64,000 nt of DNA from Gluconobacter vitians (lineage in GTDB: Bacteria > Pseudomonadota > Alphaproteobacteria > Acetobacterales > Acetobacteraceae), in the NCBI RefSeq assembly GCF_015244565.1, contig NZ_JABCQG010000015.1, positions 1-64,000 of the forward strand, in the 5' to 3' direction. This document shows, piece after piece, positions 62,956 to 64,000 of this stretch. The first letter of the stretch is position 1; each line of letters starts with the position of its first letter. The notes beneath the pieces are model-generated. The model had not been told where the DNA came from, ran no database searches, and was given only the letters and a program-made list of their open reading frames with translations. The translations under genes and the position numbers were made by a program.

Positions 62956-64000
62956 ATGATCGACCTCGGAACGCTCGTCACCCCCCTCCTGCACCGCTTC
63001 GACACCGAAACGGCGCATGAACTCGCCATTCATTCCCTCGCGCTCGGACTCGGTGGCCATGCCCCGAAGGACGTGCCGGCCCTCTCGACCCGTACGCTCG
63101 GCCTGCGCTTTCCCAACCCGATCGGCCTGGCCGCCGGGTTTGACAAGGATGCCCGCGCCATCCGTCCGCTGGCAAAGCTGGGCTTCGGCCATATCGAGGC
63201 CGGGACCGTGACGCCCCGCCCCCAGCCCGGCAATCCCGGCCCCCGCCTGTTCCGGCTGGTCGAGGACGGCGCGATCATCAACCGCATGGGGTTCAATGGC
63301 TGCGGCGTGGACCGCTTCTGCCGTCGTCTCGCCCGTCTGCACCGTCCGATGCCCAATGGCAGGATGCGCGGCCCGACCGTCCCGCTGGGCGTGAATATCG
63401 GGATCAACAAGACGGGCTCTGACCCGCTGCGGGACTATCCGGACCTCGTGGCGCGCGTGCGCCCCTATGCCGACTACATCACGATGAACCTGTCGTCCCC
63501 CAACACGCCAGGCCTGCGGGATCTCCAGTCGGCAACGATGCTGAAAGAGCTTCTGGACGCCATCAACACGCGCAATCCGGAGCGCCCGCCGCTTCTGGTC
63601 AAGCTCGCGCCCGATCTGGATGACAGTTCCTACGAGCCGATCCTTGAAGCCGCGATCGAAGGTGGCGCGCAGGGCCTGATCCTGACCAACACGACCATCG
63701 CCCGCCCCGCGACCCTGCATGACCCGGCAGCCCGCGAAAGCGGTGGTCTGTCCGGTCGCCCCCTCGCCCCGCGTTCGCGCGAGGTTCTACGGATCGTCTC
63801 GGGGCTGAACAAGGGCCGTCTGGCGCTGATTTCCTGTGGCGGTATCGAAACCGGGGAAGACATTCTCGCCCGCATCCGCATGGGTGCGGATATGGTGCAG
63901 ATCTATTCGTCTTTCGTGCTGCAGGGCCCCGGCATCCTGCCCCGCATGAAGACGGAACTGCTCGACGCCATGCGCCGCGACGGGCTCGAGACAATCGCCG
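62956..64000 (+). CDS. pyrD: dihydroorotate dehydrogenase (quinone), partial
   Basis: The first 348 codons of PyrD; the frame is open at the window end, so the C-terminus is missing. Class 2, membrane-associated form that passes electrons to quinone in pyrimidine synthesis. Blocks: the N-terminal helical region LVTPLLHRFDTETAHELAIH, NPIGLAAGFDKDARAI, GTVTPRPQPGNPGPRLFRL, RMGFNGCG, and the catalytic Ser in MNLSSPNTPGLRDLQ. LLVKLAPDLDD, LTNTTIARP, SGRPLAPRSREV and SCGGIETGEDILARI bind FMN. Confidence 0.95.
   Translation, partial: MIDLGTLVTPLLHRFDTETAHELAIHSLALGLGGHAPKDVPALSTRTLGLRFPNPIGLAAGFDKDARAIRPLAKLGFGHIEAGTVTPRPQPGNPGPRLFRLVEDGAIINRMGFNGCGVDRFCRRLARLHRPMPNGRMRGPTVPLGVNIGINKTGSDPLRDYPDLVARVRPYADYITMNLSSPNTPGLRDLQSATMLKELLDAINTRNPERPPLLVKLAPDLDDSSYEPILEAAIEGGAQGLILTNTTIARPATLHDPAARESGGLSGRPLAPRSREVLRIVSGLNKGRLALISCGGIETGEDILARIRMGADMVQIYSSFVLQGPGILPRMKTELLDAMRRDGLETIA

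Noticed and set aside
62728-63720. 330-codon minus-strand frame opposite pyrD
   Set aside because: pyrD is certain in the other direction; the frame has no motif.

Overview
The window looks like chromosome of an acetic acid bacterium of the Gluconobacter type (Acetobacteraceae, Alphaproteobacteria). Coding regions are mostly GC-rich. The gene set is typical of the group: an Entner-Doudoroff edd-eda pair, a 2-ketoacid reductase of the kind described in Gluconobacter, alphaproteobacterial blocks (aroQ-accB-accC; dusB-ntrC-ntrY-ntrX-hfq-hflX), flagellar genes and a large molybdenum-cofactor cluster. The genus is an inference from gene content and order; no marker in the window settles it.

Layout. 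1-7028: compact, all-plus-strand block that I read as the right end of a prophage. It holds a tail-like protein end, a coiled-coil membrane protein, an endolysin-like protein, a secreted glycoside hydrolase family 66 (dextranase-type) enzyme, a holin-like protein, two lipoproteins and a papain-like peptidase. Four of its genes are each preceded by an intrinsic terminator directly in front of their ribosome binding site. 7027-7131: four tandem palindromes with centres exactly 26 bases apart. 7466-13042: housekeeping metabolism (acetyl-CoA synthetase, AEC transporter, LMW phosphatase, 2-hydroxyacid dehydrogenase, NAD kinase). 13209-21338: flagellar genes read leftwards (fliK-flgD, then fliF-fliG-fliH-fliN-flhA), with a strikingly AT-rich fliH. 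21524-27736: purH, edd-eda and a YfdX-family periplasmic protein. 27821-34060: NIPSNAP-accC-accB-aroQ, RlpA, YihY and an ornithine/lysine decarboxylase with a long leader.

34193-41155: molybdenum block. It has a molbindin, moeA-moaA-moaC-(mobA-moaD fusion)-moaE on the minus strand, and xdhC-mocA divergently on the plus strand, so both guanine- and cytosine-dinucleotide branches of the cofactor appear to be served. A Fur-box-preceded pair of unknown genes sits inside this block. 41191-48884: ilvE, rplM-rpsI, two uncharacterised genes, a mannose-1-phosphate guanylyltransferase, a DMT transporter and tRNA-His. 48985-54834: SDR, SulP transporter, a glycine-rich membrane protein, OpgC-like protein and hflX. 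54831-60791: hfq, ntrX, ntrY, a degenerate ntrC and dusB, with ntrB missing. 60922-64000: alpha/beta hydrolase, TIM-barrel isomerase, a small protein and pyrD running off the end.

Most interesting: the signal-peptide-bearing GH66 enzyme inside a phage lysis region; the 26-base-period array whose palindromic cores change sequence but keep symmetry; the NtrC remnant without receiver or GAFTGA loop; the MobA-MoaD fusion with a possible internal start; and the Fur-controlled unknown pair.
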